Shown here piece after piece: positions 33,135-44,706 of a stretch of DNA of 64,000 bases (its first letter is position 1; each line of letters begins with the position of its first letter). Where the stretch lies: NCBI GenBank assembly GCA_021234155.1, contig JAJEKV010000132.1, positions 1,673,726-1,737,725 of the forward strand, in the 5' to 3' direction. The notes under the pieces were generated by a model that saw only the letters and a list, made by a program, of their open reading frames with translations, had not been told where the DNA came from and ran no database searches. The translations under genes were made by a program, and so were the position numbers. The stretch is from Isoetes taiwanensis. Lineage: Eukaryota; Streptophyta; Lycopodiopsida; Isoetales; Isoetaceae.

Positions 33135-36100
33135 AAATGATGTCGTCGCAAAGATCGTGGGTCTCCCCACCTTGAATCTTCCTAACCGCAATCAACCCGA
33201 TGCATAATATATACTACTATTATACTCACACATTTATTAAGATTACCTTAAGGTAATATTTTTAAATTATTATTACGCCATTACATTATCAAATAACTTG
33301 TCAATTGTGAACTTCTATTAAACAGGTACTTATTAGTCCTCGTTATTATAACATTTAGTTTATCACAATTTAACACTTTCATATACAATTATTATTTAAG
33401 GTACTCTTCATTCCTTGCAACACATTCCAACAAAATTTGTGTTGCAAGTCCTCTAAGACCTTAAAATCCCGCATTAATTTTACAATATCTATAATTACAT
33501 ACTTACTATCTTAATTATTAGAATTACTCTAAGGTAATGTTTAAGACATTACCGTACTATTTCATTACCCAATTAACTTATCACTTCATAACTTAATATT
33601 CGCAAGGTAATTATTAACCTTACTTAACACAACATTTAAGTTTATCAAAGTTTATCAATTTCATACAAAATTTACACTTCTAAGGTACTCTTCATCCCTT
33701 GCAACACATTATGACTAAATTTGTGTTAGAAGTTTTTGAGGCTTCGACCTCCTTGCCCTCCCGAGCTCTATTGGCCTCAAGTAGACCTCGTGCTATTACT
33801 ATTTTAATTATTAATAAAATTTTGGTTATATGGTGACCACCCCACCTATCTACATGGATGCATGGCTAATCTCCTACAGAGGGAAGAGGGTGAATCTTCC
33901 ATTATGGTCGTGGAGACGGCTTCTATATGCCTATATGCCGCTCATGCCTACACCTCTAGTTGCCGGTCGTGGAGGATATCCTTCCGCGGGGCGTGAAGGA
34001 TAACTTCCTCCTATCAAAGCATATATGGGGCTAAAGGTGCCTTTCCTATCAATGCATTCCTGAATGACCTCCCTTTCTCTCGAGGTCGTCTACTCGCGGG
34101 ACGTAAGTAGATTTTCTAATCTACCTTCCACCGTCCAGCGGAACGCCGGTCATGCCTACATTGACATTACACACACGCTCTAGAGATCACCGTAGTGGTC
34201 TCATCATCGGGAACAACGATGCAACCCCTACCTAGCATAGGTTGCATGCGAGATTAATCTTAACTATACAAGCATTTAATCTACACACAAAACGACATGC
34301 CCGAGTATATCCCGACATTTTTGCTAGTCTGAGGTTAATGCATGTGATTAACATAATTACCCTACGGTAATATTTATGAATTAACATTATCATAGTATTC
34401 GGATACATTACTTCCGATAGTACAATTATATTTACTCTAAGCTTTGCAATATTTAACGACTTTTAGATGTGATTATTTGAACAATAACCATCGATTTAGA
34501 CCTATTGTTACATAGACAAGGTTTTAATTATCATACACAAGAATTAGATGTGCTTATTCTCTTCCTTGGGTTCTGCATTACCCTTGAAGTATATCCCTAA
34601 GATGCACTTAAGTATATTTGAATTCTATTCTCTATCTATTTTTATAAGGACCCCAAGGTCATATGGCTATCCTTGGAAGGAATTGCATCCTTGCTAAGGA
34701 TTAATTAACATGCTACCTCACATTATCGTTGTTATTTAACTTATTTCCGTATGATACATATACGCATGGTAATTCCATGCAATTATTAGGATCTATATTT
34801 AACTTATTTATAAGACACATTAAAGCTTATAATGCATGCGTCGCCTTTACCTAGGCTAGAATGCATCCACCCATTGAGCCGCCGGTAATTTGGAGATGAC
34901 TTGGTGGCTATGCGTTGCCCCATAGTTTTGCTCCACTTCATTGGTGTAGATAGCTACTGGCGGGGTCTCGCGCGTTGAAGACCTCACGAGCTATCTATCT
35001 ATCTATCTTTGCTCTATTCGCCCGGCCATTGCGGAGTGAACTCTATTCTGGGTCAATCAATTCGATGCAAGTACGTTCAATCATAAGATTGAGCCCTCCC
35101 ACTTTCTTCAAAAAAAAATGGTCCTGCACCCTTCAATGACGCGTTGTACACAACATCATATCTATTCTCTCCCTTAAGAGGTTATATGCTTCTTACTTAG
35201 CACATTAATTTACTAGCCTTAGCTAACATATATAACCATCTAAGATGGATACACCTATTATGTTATTATTTATTTCAATATAGCTATGGGTTACCTACTT
35301 AGTTAGAACGATTCTAAACCACAAGGTTTTGTCATCATGACAATTCCTTTTGTCTCAAAAGACTATTTGATTACTATAATTCTTATTTTAGATGTACCTT
35401 GCATGTATTATTCTTTTATATTCTAGAGATTCCCCCTTTCTTAGTTATTTAGCTCTTGGAATATTCCCACCAATCGAATTGATGTCATCGTAACAAGTTG
35501 GTAGGACTTGTTAGATTACTTCTTTTCTTTTCGGTTGGATTATTCTTTGGAGGTACTAGATTTATACATGGTTAACAATTATCCTAGTAATGATTCCTTC
35601 TTAGCGAGGAGATCAATCTCACCAAGTGGTTTCAACACGTTGGATGTCGTTAACAATCGTGTATAATTATAGTTACTCCTATGCATTTCCTTCCCAATCC
35701 TTGACGCTTTAGCTCAATATTGGGGCAATCCTTTAGCGAGAATATCTGAAATGCCTTCTAATCCCAATATGGATGTTACCGTCCATACATTAACCTACTA
35801 GGCCCCATGGCCTTAGATGCTTGAGCTTGCTAGAAGCTCATCCACTCGTTACTGCTTGAAGTAGCAAGGTAAGCGTTCTTCCCGAAGTCGCTCGATACTT
35901 CCAGTCTCCTTGGCCGGTGGCTCCTCTTTGATGTAGAGGTTGACTTTGTTCGTTAGAAGCCTCGCATTGCTTGATGGTGTAGTTGATCACTTGAAATCTT
36001 CCATGCCGCTTTTCAAAAGCACGAAGGTGGCGCCCGTTGAAAAGATCTTTCATCTTTTTTTTTTTTTTTTTTTTTCCTTGGCGGCTAAAAGCGACTACAG

Positions 36101-37600
36101 CCGATGTCTTCGACTCCATCGATGTCTCATATGTCGAGTCCTCTTGTCGTTATCGTGTTGATTGCTTCACCCCCGCAACTTGCATGACATCTCTTCCTTT
36201 GATACATTACGCTATGGGAGGAAGGAATAACAAGGGAACTATACATGCAAAACATATAGCTTACATAGTTAGAATTACTACTAGAGCTATTAGGTCTCCC
36301 TTATTGCCTCCCTTCAAGTTGCACACCTACTCCTTGGCAATGTCATCAGTGTTCCTCCCGGCGCAATGGTGTTGATGATCTATATCCTTCTATTTGTACG
36401 TCAGCTCATACTCCGGGGTAACTTGTTGATATGCTTGGGCCCTCCGATGTTTGTCGGCTATGGCACAACACGCTTTGCATCACATTCCAACTAAAGGTGT
36501 GCTTGTCGTTGATGCCCGACATTTGGTCACCGCTTCACGATCCCCGTTCTCGGAAGCGGTAATTGTTCTTCCTTCATGATACTTGGAGCTATTTGGAGGC
36601 GTCTCTTGAGGCTGTGCGCGATTCCTTTGGCTATACTCCTCTGGAGTTGTTCTCTTCTGCAGTTGTTCTTTGAATCGTCCATCCTTGGGTTCACCAAGTT
36701 GCATGCAAGTCCGTGTGCAAGTCATCGACTCGTCTCACCTAATTGCTTCTCCATCGAAGCTTCCAATCTTCCTTGTTTGATCCCTCAATCACATGGCTTG
36801 GATGTCACGTTTCTTGCTATGCCGTCTTCTTGTCTTGAGGTACCCTCCGGTGACTTTGATTGTGCTTTCGTCCGTTTTGATCCTCCTGTTGCCTCTAGGG
36901 GAGCTCGTGGAAGAAGTCGGTTGCTAGCACTTCTCGAGCTTTCAGTTCTTGACCTTTGTCTCTCTATGCATGTCGGCCTCTCGGCAAGTAAAGCTTCATG
37001 GCTCTTCTCCTGGCGGCGATGTTGCCGGGATGATGGATCCTTATATCTGCAGGCTTGACCCTTGAGTTGAAGAAGTACACGCTTTAGATATGCTCTTGTC
37101 GTTGAATAGCCCGGCTATTATCTTGAACTCTCTTTTTTGCCGAAGGTGCTTTAGTTGCTATCCTTGTCGTTAAGGTGTCGAATGCTTCTACCTTGGGCGT
37201 TTGGCGTGCCACATGCCGGAGATATGATCGGCTTCTTCTCTTCTAATTCTTGGTAGGAGTACCCCCGAAGCCATCACCTAGTTGTTGAAGGCATATCTCC
37301 TCGTCGCGGTGCCTTTTGTAAGTGCATCTCCATCTAATCCCCGTGTCATAGCGCATTCCCTATATTACCACAAGGTGGAATTATGGTCGTGGGAGATGTT
37401 GTCTTCTTAGTTGGCTCGTTGATGTCGGGCGTTCCTCCTTCTATTGTTGAGGCCACTTCGTGTCATAAGTTCGTCAAGTGTTGCTGGCGCCACAAGATGT
37501 AGTGTTAGCGTCGGACGATGTCACAGTCTGTGGCCGATGATCTTGACATGACCGGTATTATCTCTTACTAGTAATGGTGCCCCGTTCTTTGGCATAAGTT
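33135..37600 (-). other. Interior of LTR element, 3' half, no intact gene
   Basis: Bases 33220-35800 are very AT-rich and hold a diverged repeat: about 33236-33470 resembles 33520-33755 (both contain AAGGTACTCTTCATYCCTTGCAACACA), and a fainter third relative starts near 34336. Bases 35838-37060 have mixed composition. The minus-strand frames at 35838-36119 and 36480-36725 (for example LQKRTTPEEYSQRNRAQPQE) are hydrophilic and might be gag-like remnants, but I find no zinc knuckle, protease or polymerase motif. A T-run at 36054-36075 and a CTAT microsatellite near 34992 are simple repeats. Confidence 0.55.
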
Positions 37601-37873
37601 CGAAACTGTAAATGTTTTGGCCTTAATAAGAAGGGCTTAAAATGATAATAAGCCAACTTTTGTAACTTCTTATTATAATAATTTTTTTTTTCAAAGCTTT
37701 AACAACGTTTTCCATGGACTATGTAAACAATATCAAAACAATAGGGAAGTGAGCGTTGCTGGGCCTAATTTGGAGTACATATTAATCCGGGATAGTGTAA
37801 GTTGAGAACTTGAAAATGTTAATTTGTTTTATAGCCTAGCATCTTCAATTATAGCAGCATTTCTTCTTAAAAA

Positions 37874-37969
37874 AGCTTTGTAATACTTTTACATTGATCC
37901 TGTAAAGAATAGGAATGTAGAAGCTTTGTAATACTTTTACATTGATCCTGTAAAGAATAGGAATGTAGA
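37874..37969. repeat. 48-bp perfect tandem duplication
   Basis: AGCTTTGTAATACTTTTACA and the rest of a 48-base unit occur twice head to tail (37874-37921 and 37922-37969). The identity implies a recent replication-slippage event. Confidence 0.95.
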
Positions 37970-39458
37970 CAACGTTTATGTCCATGCTCAACATCGTTCT
38001 TATATGGCTAAGGACCTAGATTATCATTGGTACCCATGTGGGACCAAAAGGAACTTCTACTCATGCAAAAGAAAGAGAAAAGGAAAGAGAAACGATCTAG
38101 CAAACATGCGTTTAGGTGTTAAGATGTGTGCCTAGGTATAACATAAATTGGGTACCCAATCGAGTGCATGATGTCCATCATACATGTGAAACATGAAACA
38201 TAATATTATTATTGGAACCACAGAGTTCAGGCTTCGTCTGCCTTACATTCTCCTCAGCAAAGCATTAAAAATACTTTGTTTGTCGTGTTCATGTTTTCCT
38301 TTCTTTTTCATGAGCTTAATAATAGCATACCTTGTGCCTATATAAACGTTTTTACCTTCTGGGATATCACAAAATGACATCCTACATCTAGAATAATAGG
38401 AAGAATCTTTTGCAAATACATCATTGCACCTGTACATGATGTTTCTCAATCTGCAGATATGTTAAAAGTTCAATAAAAACTAAAGAGAAGAATTTTATAG
38501 CTATACGTGGAGCTTGGCTCTTTTCCATAGAAACAAAGCATGGGTTTTAGTCACATGAAATTGTTGGAAGTAGACAACTAAGTGGGATTCACCTCTAACA
38601 TGTATTTCATAACAGTCTTGTGTCTCCCAATGATTGCTCCAACCAAACGTGTACAATCAATATTTGCATGCAACGCAGGTTTAGCTGAGCACAGTAGCAC
38701 TTAATGCCATGAGATGTACGAATCTGACATACCCAGTTTGTTCATGGCGGATATGCACTGACGGCCAAGCAGGGAAGCAAAGGAGTTCTTGTAGGTTTAA
38801 CCTTAGGCTTCCTGTACCGTCTGACAATCAGTGCACTTCAATGAAGCACCCAAATGAAGCGATCCTTTAACCTTCTGCCTAAAACCGTTAATGATCAAAA
38901 CCCATGCAATTACAGAAAAAATGAAACAACAAAATGCAATAAGCAATCAAGCATTTTTTGAAAGGTAGAGGCCAATTATTGAATGAAATTTCTCAAGTGG
39001 TGTATCCCTTTGCAGCAAGCTCCAGTTATAATCCTGAAAGCTACATAATAACTCTTTCAAATGAGAAGTCTAAATAGATAGGATACATCTAGAGTCAGAT
39101 GTTTTTGGAGAATTTAAATAGATCAGCTAGTAATGCATTTGATAAATGCCACTTATGGTGACAATGCAAATTCTACAATAAGCAAGAGAGAAAGAAGCAG
39201 ACTGCAATAACAGAAGAGCAGAGAAATCTTATTCTTTCACTAATACTCTATTATTCGTGGCCAGATTCCCATATAATAAGTTCAGTATTGATGTCTTAAT
39301 AGATCTGTATTAAAAGTGGGAGCTACCATTTTTTGTAATCCTTTTCTGCATTTCTCATTCAGCTTTGGCTAGAGTATAGATGCCTGAATATAGAGTTGAG
39401 AATAAAGGATCTCTGCAAGATCATTTGAACTATGGAAACGGAATTAAATTGTGTAAAT

Positions 39459-39734
39459 TTATAAATCTATGAGAAGGGCAGTACCTGTATGTATAGGATC
39501 AGAGTGGAACATCATAGTCTGTACGCAAATTGCTCCTTTGGAGTGAATGAAGATGCAATAAATGGAGCCTGAGGTAATTTCGCAAGGAAAATAAAATGGG
39601 GACCATGAAAGGACCATTCCCAAATCTTGGGCCAGAAGATCCCTTACACCATCTACATCTCCAGAACCTAAAGTTTTGTAGAAATTTAGCACCATAATGC
39701 ACTGCTCATTATCCAGCGCAATGGCATTGCCCAA
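39459..39734 (-). pseudogene. WUN1/SAG20-like (NTF2-fold) gene fragment, frameshifted
   Basis: The minus strand reads CIMVLNFYKTLGSGDVDGVR and DLLAQDL, closely like the N-terminus of plant wound-induced protein 1 / senescence-associated SAG20 proteins, small NTF2-fold proteins of unclear biochemical role. The next family motif (W-x-F-H-G-P) is present but in the neighbouring frame, because one extra G follows GATTTGG near 39626. The downstream part no longer matches the family well and reaches stops. The fragment is therefore broken and partial. It lies just downstream of an unrelated von Willebrand A fragment, with no space for a promoter between. Confidence 0.6.
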
Positions 39735-39753
39735 GCTATGCTTAGCTTATCTT

Positions 39754-40577
39754 TTATCCATGATAAAAAATGGTACTTCTGTAAGAAAAATCCAGCCTGA
39801 CATTTTGGGCCAAAACACTGAGCAGTCCTCCGATGCATCTAGCAAAATCATCCTGCACCATAGTAGCGGCTTCAATAAACGAAAAAGTTCCGCCAGATTG
39901 CTCAGCTATGGAGTGCATAATAGCAGGATTGTGATCTGCTCCAATTCCAAAAGTGTGCATAGGGTGTTTGTCTCTTCTTTGTCCCATAAATCCGGCAAAA
40001 CCATGCTGGAAAGAATTTGCAGAATGTTTAGAATCGGTTCCATTTTGCCAGCCATGGGTGTCCTGCCCATCTGATAACAGCATAATACTTGCCACAGAAT
40101 TACAACAATTGTCCCTGACTAACGCAAGACTGAACTTTTAAGCAATTTTGCATGATAGCCCTACAAAGGTTACAGCCTCCACAGTCACAAGCTTTATCTG
40201 CATATTGTATAATTATTTCTGCAAAAGATTACTTGAACAGCCATTGATTCATTGCAAAACACCCAATTTCGCATGCCCATGCTCTATGCATCCTGCTATC
40301 CCCAGATTGCACATTCATCAACCCAAATTCAAAGGAAGGTCCCATACCCAAAACTCACCGGCATTGCCACATCCCACCATCAAAACCTTGGAAGTCTTGG
40401 GAATATACTTCGCCATATACTGGCAGATGAAGATTGAATAGTAGAATCGACAGCCACAACAACGGCGAGGAGCCCTAACATGGATCTGTGGCTCTGAACA
40501 GCTTCATCTCCATTAGTTGTCGAAGCTCTGATCATGGCAGGAAAGCGACAGGTAGAAGAGGCGCTCTTTTGCGGCAA
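39754..40577 (-). pseudogene. von Willebrand A domain (WAV3-like) gene fragment, broken
   Basis: The frame at 39754-40095 reads SIMLLSDGQDTHG, HTFGIGADHNPAIMHSIAEQ and SGGTFSFIEA, then DDFARCIGGLLSVLAQNVRL. This is the C-terminal half of the vWA domain in the plant WAV3-like RING E3 ligase family. Further upstream (40380-40577) a piece ends in HVRAP-like and VVVAVDS motifs, which would be the start of the vWA domain, but the two motifs are in different frames and the metal-binding DxSxS is not intact. The middle of the domain and the RING finger are not seen. In the complete family these proteins act in root gravitropism and ubiquitination. Here it is a decayed fragment. Confidence 0.65.
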
Positions 40578-43500
40578 CGTCTTGCTTCTTCTATAGCCAG
40601 AAGCTGCTTCTTCCTTCTTCTAAATACCCACATAGCCGGAATCGGCTTCTTGTTTCTTCTAAATGCCGGAACTCGCGAACCCTAGCAAAAAAAAAAAAAA
40701 AACCTAGAATCTTACGTGGCATCATCTCTTCCATTGATTTCATCAAATCTGGGCCGCCCAAATTAGGGCTGGGTCCAACACTTACACAATAACATTATAA
40801 TATAAGATTCTGACATTGGGTGGACGAGTTGTCTTCTACTTCAGGCCACGTCCGGAAGTGTTTGGAGTCGAAGGTTTGCTTGGCCTCCGGTCGTTTCTCC
40901 CTCGTACTTGCTCTTCCATTTTGATCTTGGGCTATAGTTGTGCTTCTATGCTTCCTCTTTTGGTAGTCGAAGTGAAGGAGCTTCCTGATCTAAGCGCTAA
41001 ATCCGTAAAACATGACTCTAAACTCATGTTTCTCCACTGTATCTGTGAGCACCCGAGATATACAATAGACATATACGCATTTACATTGGGATTTTAATTC
41101 ATCGACTTTTTCAAAACAACTACGAAGATCTACTTAATTGTTTATACTCCTTTAGGGTTTCCCCTCCTCCTATAGCATTTGACCCTTTGGTTTTTTGCAT
41201 CTTCTTTATTACGGTTGACTCCGGGATTCCTTTGAGATCTTTGCTACTATTGTTGAGCTTCATGCGATCCGAGCTTCGTCCGCCAGATTCGCGAAGAGTG
41301 TTAGTTGATGTGATCTCTTGAAAGATGCTCCTCCTTAATGTGTATATTGATACCGTGAGGAATCGCGGTGACAGCTCAAGCGTCCCTACATGCGATTGTG
41401 TCATTGCGGGGTTGCCGATGTGCGGTGCCATTGGTCGCTGGAGTAGGATCACCTAGGCATTGCGGTTGGGCATTCTTGGATGTCTTGAAGCTCGAGATCG
41501 TGGTCGGTGGGCGGGCATTGGCATTCCTCCTCGGGTTGAATTTCGAGAGTGCGACTCACATTTGCTTGGGCTTTGCTTCATTCGAGGTGCCTCTCACCGT
41601 GCACGGAAGTGTGGTCATCTCTATTGTCCCTACCATGGCTCCTTACGGTCGCCTTTGCATGATTTGTATCTGGCGGCTGGGTCGTCTCCTCAGATCCCTT
41701 TGGGTCCTATCCATTCGAATCTCGCACTCCTTGGCCGGCGTAGTAAGGTCGTCCTTCCTTTGGTTTCTAGGTGTTTACGGGTCCCGAATTCTTTGTTAGC
41801 CGCGAATATTCTCCTCCTTGATCTTGCCCCTAATGCTGATATAGGCCTTCAAGTTGGAGATGTTCCACGATATCGTCTCCTCCCCTCGTGGTCTCCTGGC
41901 TGGTGCAAGGGAGCTAGAAGCTCATCTTGGTCATCCTTACTAGGTGCTTTGTGGTTGCCTAGCTTGGTTTACTCCTTTTCGTTGGCGTTGCATGACATTC
42001 GGCTGAGTGGCGGGCTGCAATGTCGTGGTTGTCTTCCCTCCGGTTTTATACGCTCTCTGTGTTGCCATGACTTCTCCCTCGACGGAAGATTATGCCTTGA
42101 CCCTAGCTCGTGATGCTAACGCGGCATCGATGTCTAACGTGTTCCTTTTGTATTTTTTTGCCTTGCATTCTTCCATTTGAAACTTCATTGGGCGTCGAGT
42201 TGGTGAAGGCGTCGAGATCCTCTTCTGATGTGACCTCGCCGTGGTAGCCGGGAGGTTGACACCTAGAAAATTCTTGATGCCGTTGGTTACCAATTATTCT
42301 TCCCATTTGATGAAGATTGATGATAGGGCCGGTGGTGTCTGTTCTACCGTTTGTCGGTTGAGGTGTTTGTCGTTGTGCTTCCCTCTCTTGGGTCTGCCTT
42401 TTGGTCTCCTCTCCTTATCATGTCATTACATCGGTGGGACCTTGATGTCTTCAAGGAGTTGCGCCTCAAGCTCTTACGTGGCTCGCCCCCGTGCTTGAAA
42501 GCAACTTCGTATTTCCTAGAGTCTAAGGTCTACTTGAAGGGCTCTCCTACAACATTACGGGGCTCTATAAGCAAGCAAGGTGGCTCGGCGGCATTCTTGG
42601 GAGACATATCTATAATCTACAAGTCTATGGATATTAGGGCGTGTGGTATGGCATGAAATGAGGGTTGTTTTGCAAAACCTCCATGATGTTTGAGGCATAC
42701 CCTAAGGTCCTAACAAAGTTGGTTTGGGGGAGTCCAATCTCTACACATGGAGCGGCTTGGGCGGTTCTAGATTCTAGCTTCTTTCTAGGTATCCCGGCAA
42801 TAGGGAGTGTCAATGTGTGGCTATATAAGTCAAACTCTATTAGAAGGACACGAATTAGGTCAAGGTTTATGCCTTTGGCATGGCAGAGGTGATGTCCGCA
42901 AGCCAGGTTGGACTTGGGTTGCTATCTTTGAGGTCTAGATGACTATAACAAAGGGGTGTTCTTGGGCACTTCTATCTAGGAGTAAGGTATCGACTTCGGT
43001 GAGAGCAATACTAGGCGAGCTACTAATGGGGTAGGCTTCTATCTACAAACAAACTACGGTTTGGAAAAACAATTCAAGGGTTTGGGCAATTTTGGTCAAT
43101 TTGGGCTAGGGTTTGACATTTCTAGCCTAATTTGAGGTCATAAATGGATTCTAGGCTATCTAATGGTCCTATTGCAACAATTTTTCCAGACGATTTGGAG
43201 CTCTGCAGCTCAAGTTATGGAGGTTCAAAGTTTGGAGGTCTCACAGGTTGCGCCCTGCTCAAAAACTAAAGTTTAGTTCTTTGACCGGGGCTCATTTGTG
43301 AGACATTGGCTATAAATTGGGTTAAACGTGTCCAATTTGGGTGATCTAAGGGTCAAATCATGCTAGTCTCATCGAGTTAGGCAGAATGGACCCCTTACTT
43401 GGTCAATTTGGAGGTGTTTTGGTCTAGTTTGGACATGGTCTAGGTATGAAGGTCTCACAGGTTGCGCCTCGTTCAAAAACTAAACTTTAGTTTCTTGACA

Positions 43501-44065
43501 AGGCGCGGTAGGGTGAACATCACACTTTTTGGTGCGAGAGTATCCTATTTTACTAAAATAAAACTACTACTTGCTAACTTCGTCCTAATTAAGCAAGATT
43601 TGACACATAAACTACTCAAAATTATCATGTATTAACAAAATTATTGATTATTTACAACATATCTCTTTGGGGATCTCCCTTAATTAAACTAGCTAATTAC
43701 ATGCCTTCCCTCATGAGGGTTACTGCGCTTCGCATGAGCCAAGCAGTCGTTGAGTCTTCAAAATGTTGGACCGGCTTACGCGCTCTGGCGCTTTTTGAGC
43801 CTTGGCCTCCCGCTCTCGTTCGTCCTCTCCTCTTCTTGTTTCCCTCCGGCCTCCTTGGCCTCGTCGGGCATTTTAAGCCTTGTCGAGAAAGTCGGCGATG
43901 CATTTGTGCGCATCATGTCGATCGGAGTCCACGGTGTCTATCGAGATCTTTGTCTCTATCTAGCTTAAGGGCCTTGGTTCTAAATCTAAAAGGCTTAGCC
44001 ATTAATATTATCTAACATTATTAAAGCTTAAATCTAATTAAGAATTATAATTCAAAGCATAAGCG

Positions 44066-44152
44066 ATGCCGCCTTAGCCAGGTGGTTGCACGCGGGGGTT
44101 TGGGGGGTTCAACCACGTGGGTGGGAGGTTCAATTCCAAGCTAGGGAATCCT
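44066..44152 (+). repeat. tRNA-like sequence (tRNA-derived SINE head)
   Basis: CTTAGCCAGGTGGTTGCACG resembles a polymerase III A box, and GGAGGTTCAATTCCAAGC a B box, spaced as in a tRNA with a long variable arm. The central GGGGTTTGGGGGGTTCAA closely resembles the one in the SINE head at the right end of the window. No complete tRNA cloverleaf is evident. It lies within the LTR element, so it may be a nested SINE remnant. Confidence 0.5.
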
Positions 44153-44394
44153 TTTAAGAGATTGAAAAACTAGACTAGTCTAGCTAGATCCTAGGCTAAG
44201 ATTGAATTACCAAGTTACTTTTTTTTAATTTTATGACTTTTTCAAGCTGTTTTAGATCAATGTCTCCTGACTTTAGCCTCGTCCAAAAGCGAAGTTTAGT
44301 TATTGAACCCGGTGAAATGTGAGACCACCTTCCCCGGCTCATTACGTTTAGTTTTAGACCACCTTACGGCTCATTACGATTTAGTTTTATTAAG

Positions 44395-44593
44395 TTCCAA
44401 TTCACCTAAGCGTGCTAATATTAAATTCCAATCCACTTAAGCTGTTACTAGCTTAGCATAAACTACAAAATTCCAATTCACCTAAGCGTACTAATATTAA
44501 ATTCCAATCCACTTTAGCTGTTACTAGCTTAGCATAAACTACAAAAATTCCAATCCACTTAATCATTTACTAGCTTAGCATAAACTACAAAAA
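44395..44593. repeat. Tandem repeat, 76-77 bp unit, about 2.6 copies
   Basis: Units begin TTCCAATTCACCTAAGCGT at 44395 and 44471, with a shortened third unit at 44548. Each ends GCTTAGCATAAACTACAAAA. Just before it, a 27-base unit around GGCTCATTACG is also doubled (44337-44391). On the minus strand this array lies in the leader just after the primer-binding site, a common place for tandem repeats in LTR elements. Confidence 0.92.
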
Positions 44594-44690
44594 TGATGAA
44601 AAAATTTCCCACTTTTCGAGGTTCGAGGATCCTATCAAGTTAGTACTCTTTTGGGAGCATGGCGATTGCTTTGCTCTTGGTCTCCAAGAA

Positions 44691-44706
44691 CATTGCTCGA
44701 TACCTT
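44691..44706 (-). promoter_or_regulatory. Primer-binding site (initiator tRNA-Met type)
   Basis: The minus strand directly after the right LTR reads AAGGTATCGAGCAATG. The common plant primer-binding site is TGGTATCAGAGC, so GGTATC-GAGC matches with one missing base. It supports minus-strand orientation of the 14.8 kb element. Confidence 0.7.

Larger units (their letters stand above)
37601..40800. other. AT-rich block carrying plant gene fragments inside LTR element
   Basis: Between the more GC-balanced flanking parts of the element lies about 3.2 kb of intron-like DNA with two recognisable minus-strand coding pieces, a WUN1-like fragment (39459-39734) and a von Willebrand A fragment (39754-40577). 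Bases 37601-39450 hold only a tandem duplication and no supported coding frame. The block has no clear terminal repeats. It could be a captured host segment, a nested gene-carrying transposon, or ordinary host DNA if the flanking repeats are not truly LTRs of one element. Confidence 0.5.
40801..44690 (-). other. Interior of LTR element, 5' half, no intact gene
   Basis: Read on the minus strand this is where gag would lie. Frames at 42090-42306 (containing GEVTSEEDLDAFTNS) and 41120-41452 (TNTLRESGGRSSDRMKLNNS) are charged and could be gag remnants, but no family motif is secure. The long plus-strand frames at 41368-42113 are rich in Leu, Ser, Cys and Arg and probably antisense noise. A roughly 50-base motif around CAAAAACTAAACTTTAGTTT recurs near 43228-43290, 43450-43510 and, more diverged, 44270-44325. 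Confidence 0.5.

Noticed and set aside
41368-42113. Long overlapping plus-strand frames (143 and 217 codons), with a zinc-knuckle-like C..H..C
   Set aside because: They lie opposite to the inferred coding strand of the LTR element, are Leu/Ser/Cys/Arg-rich, and the knuckle lacks one Cys; probably antisense noise.
44066-44152. Functional tRNA gene
   Set aside because: A and B boxes are present but the acceptor and anticodon stems do not pair well, and it is embedded in a retrotransposon; treated as a SINE-type relic.
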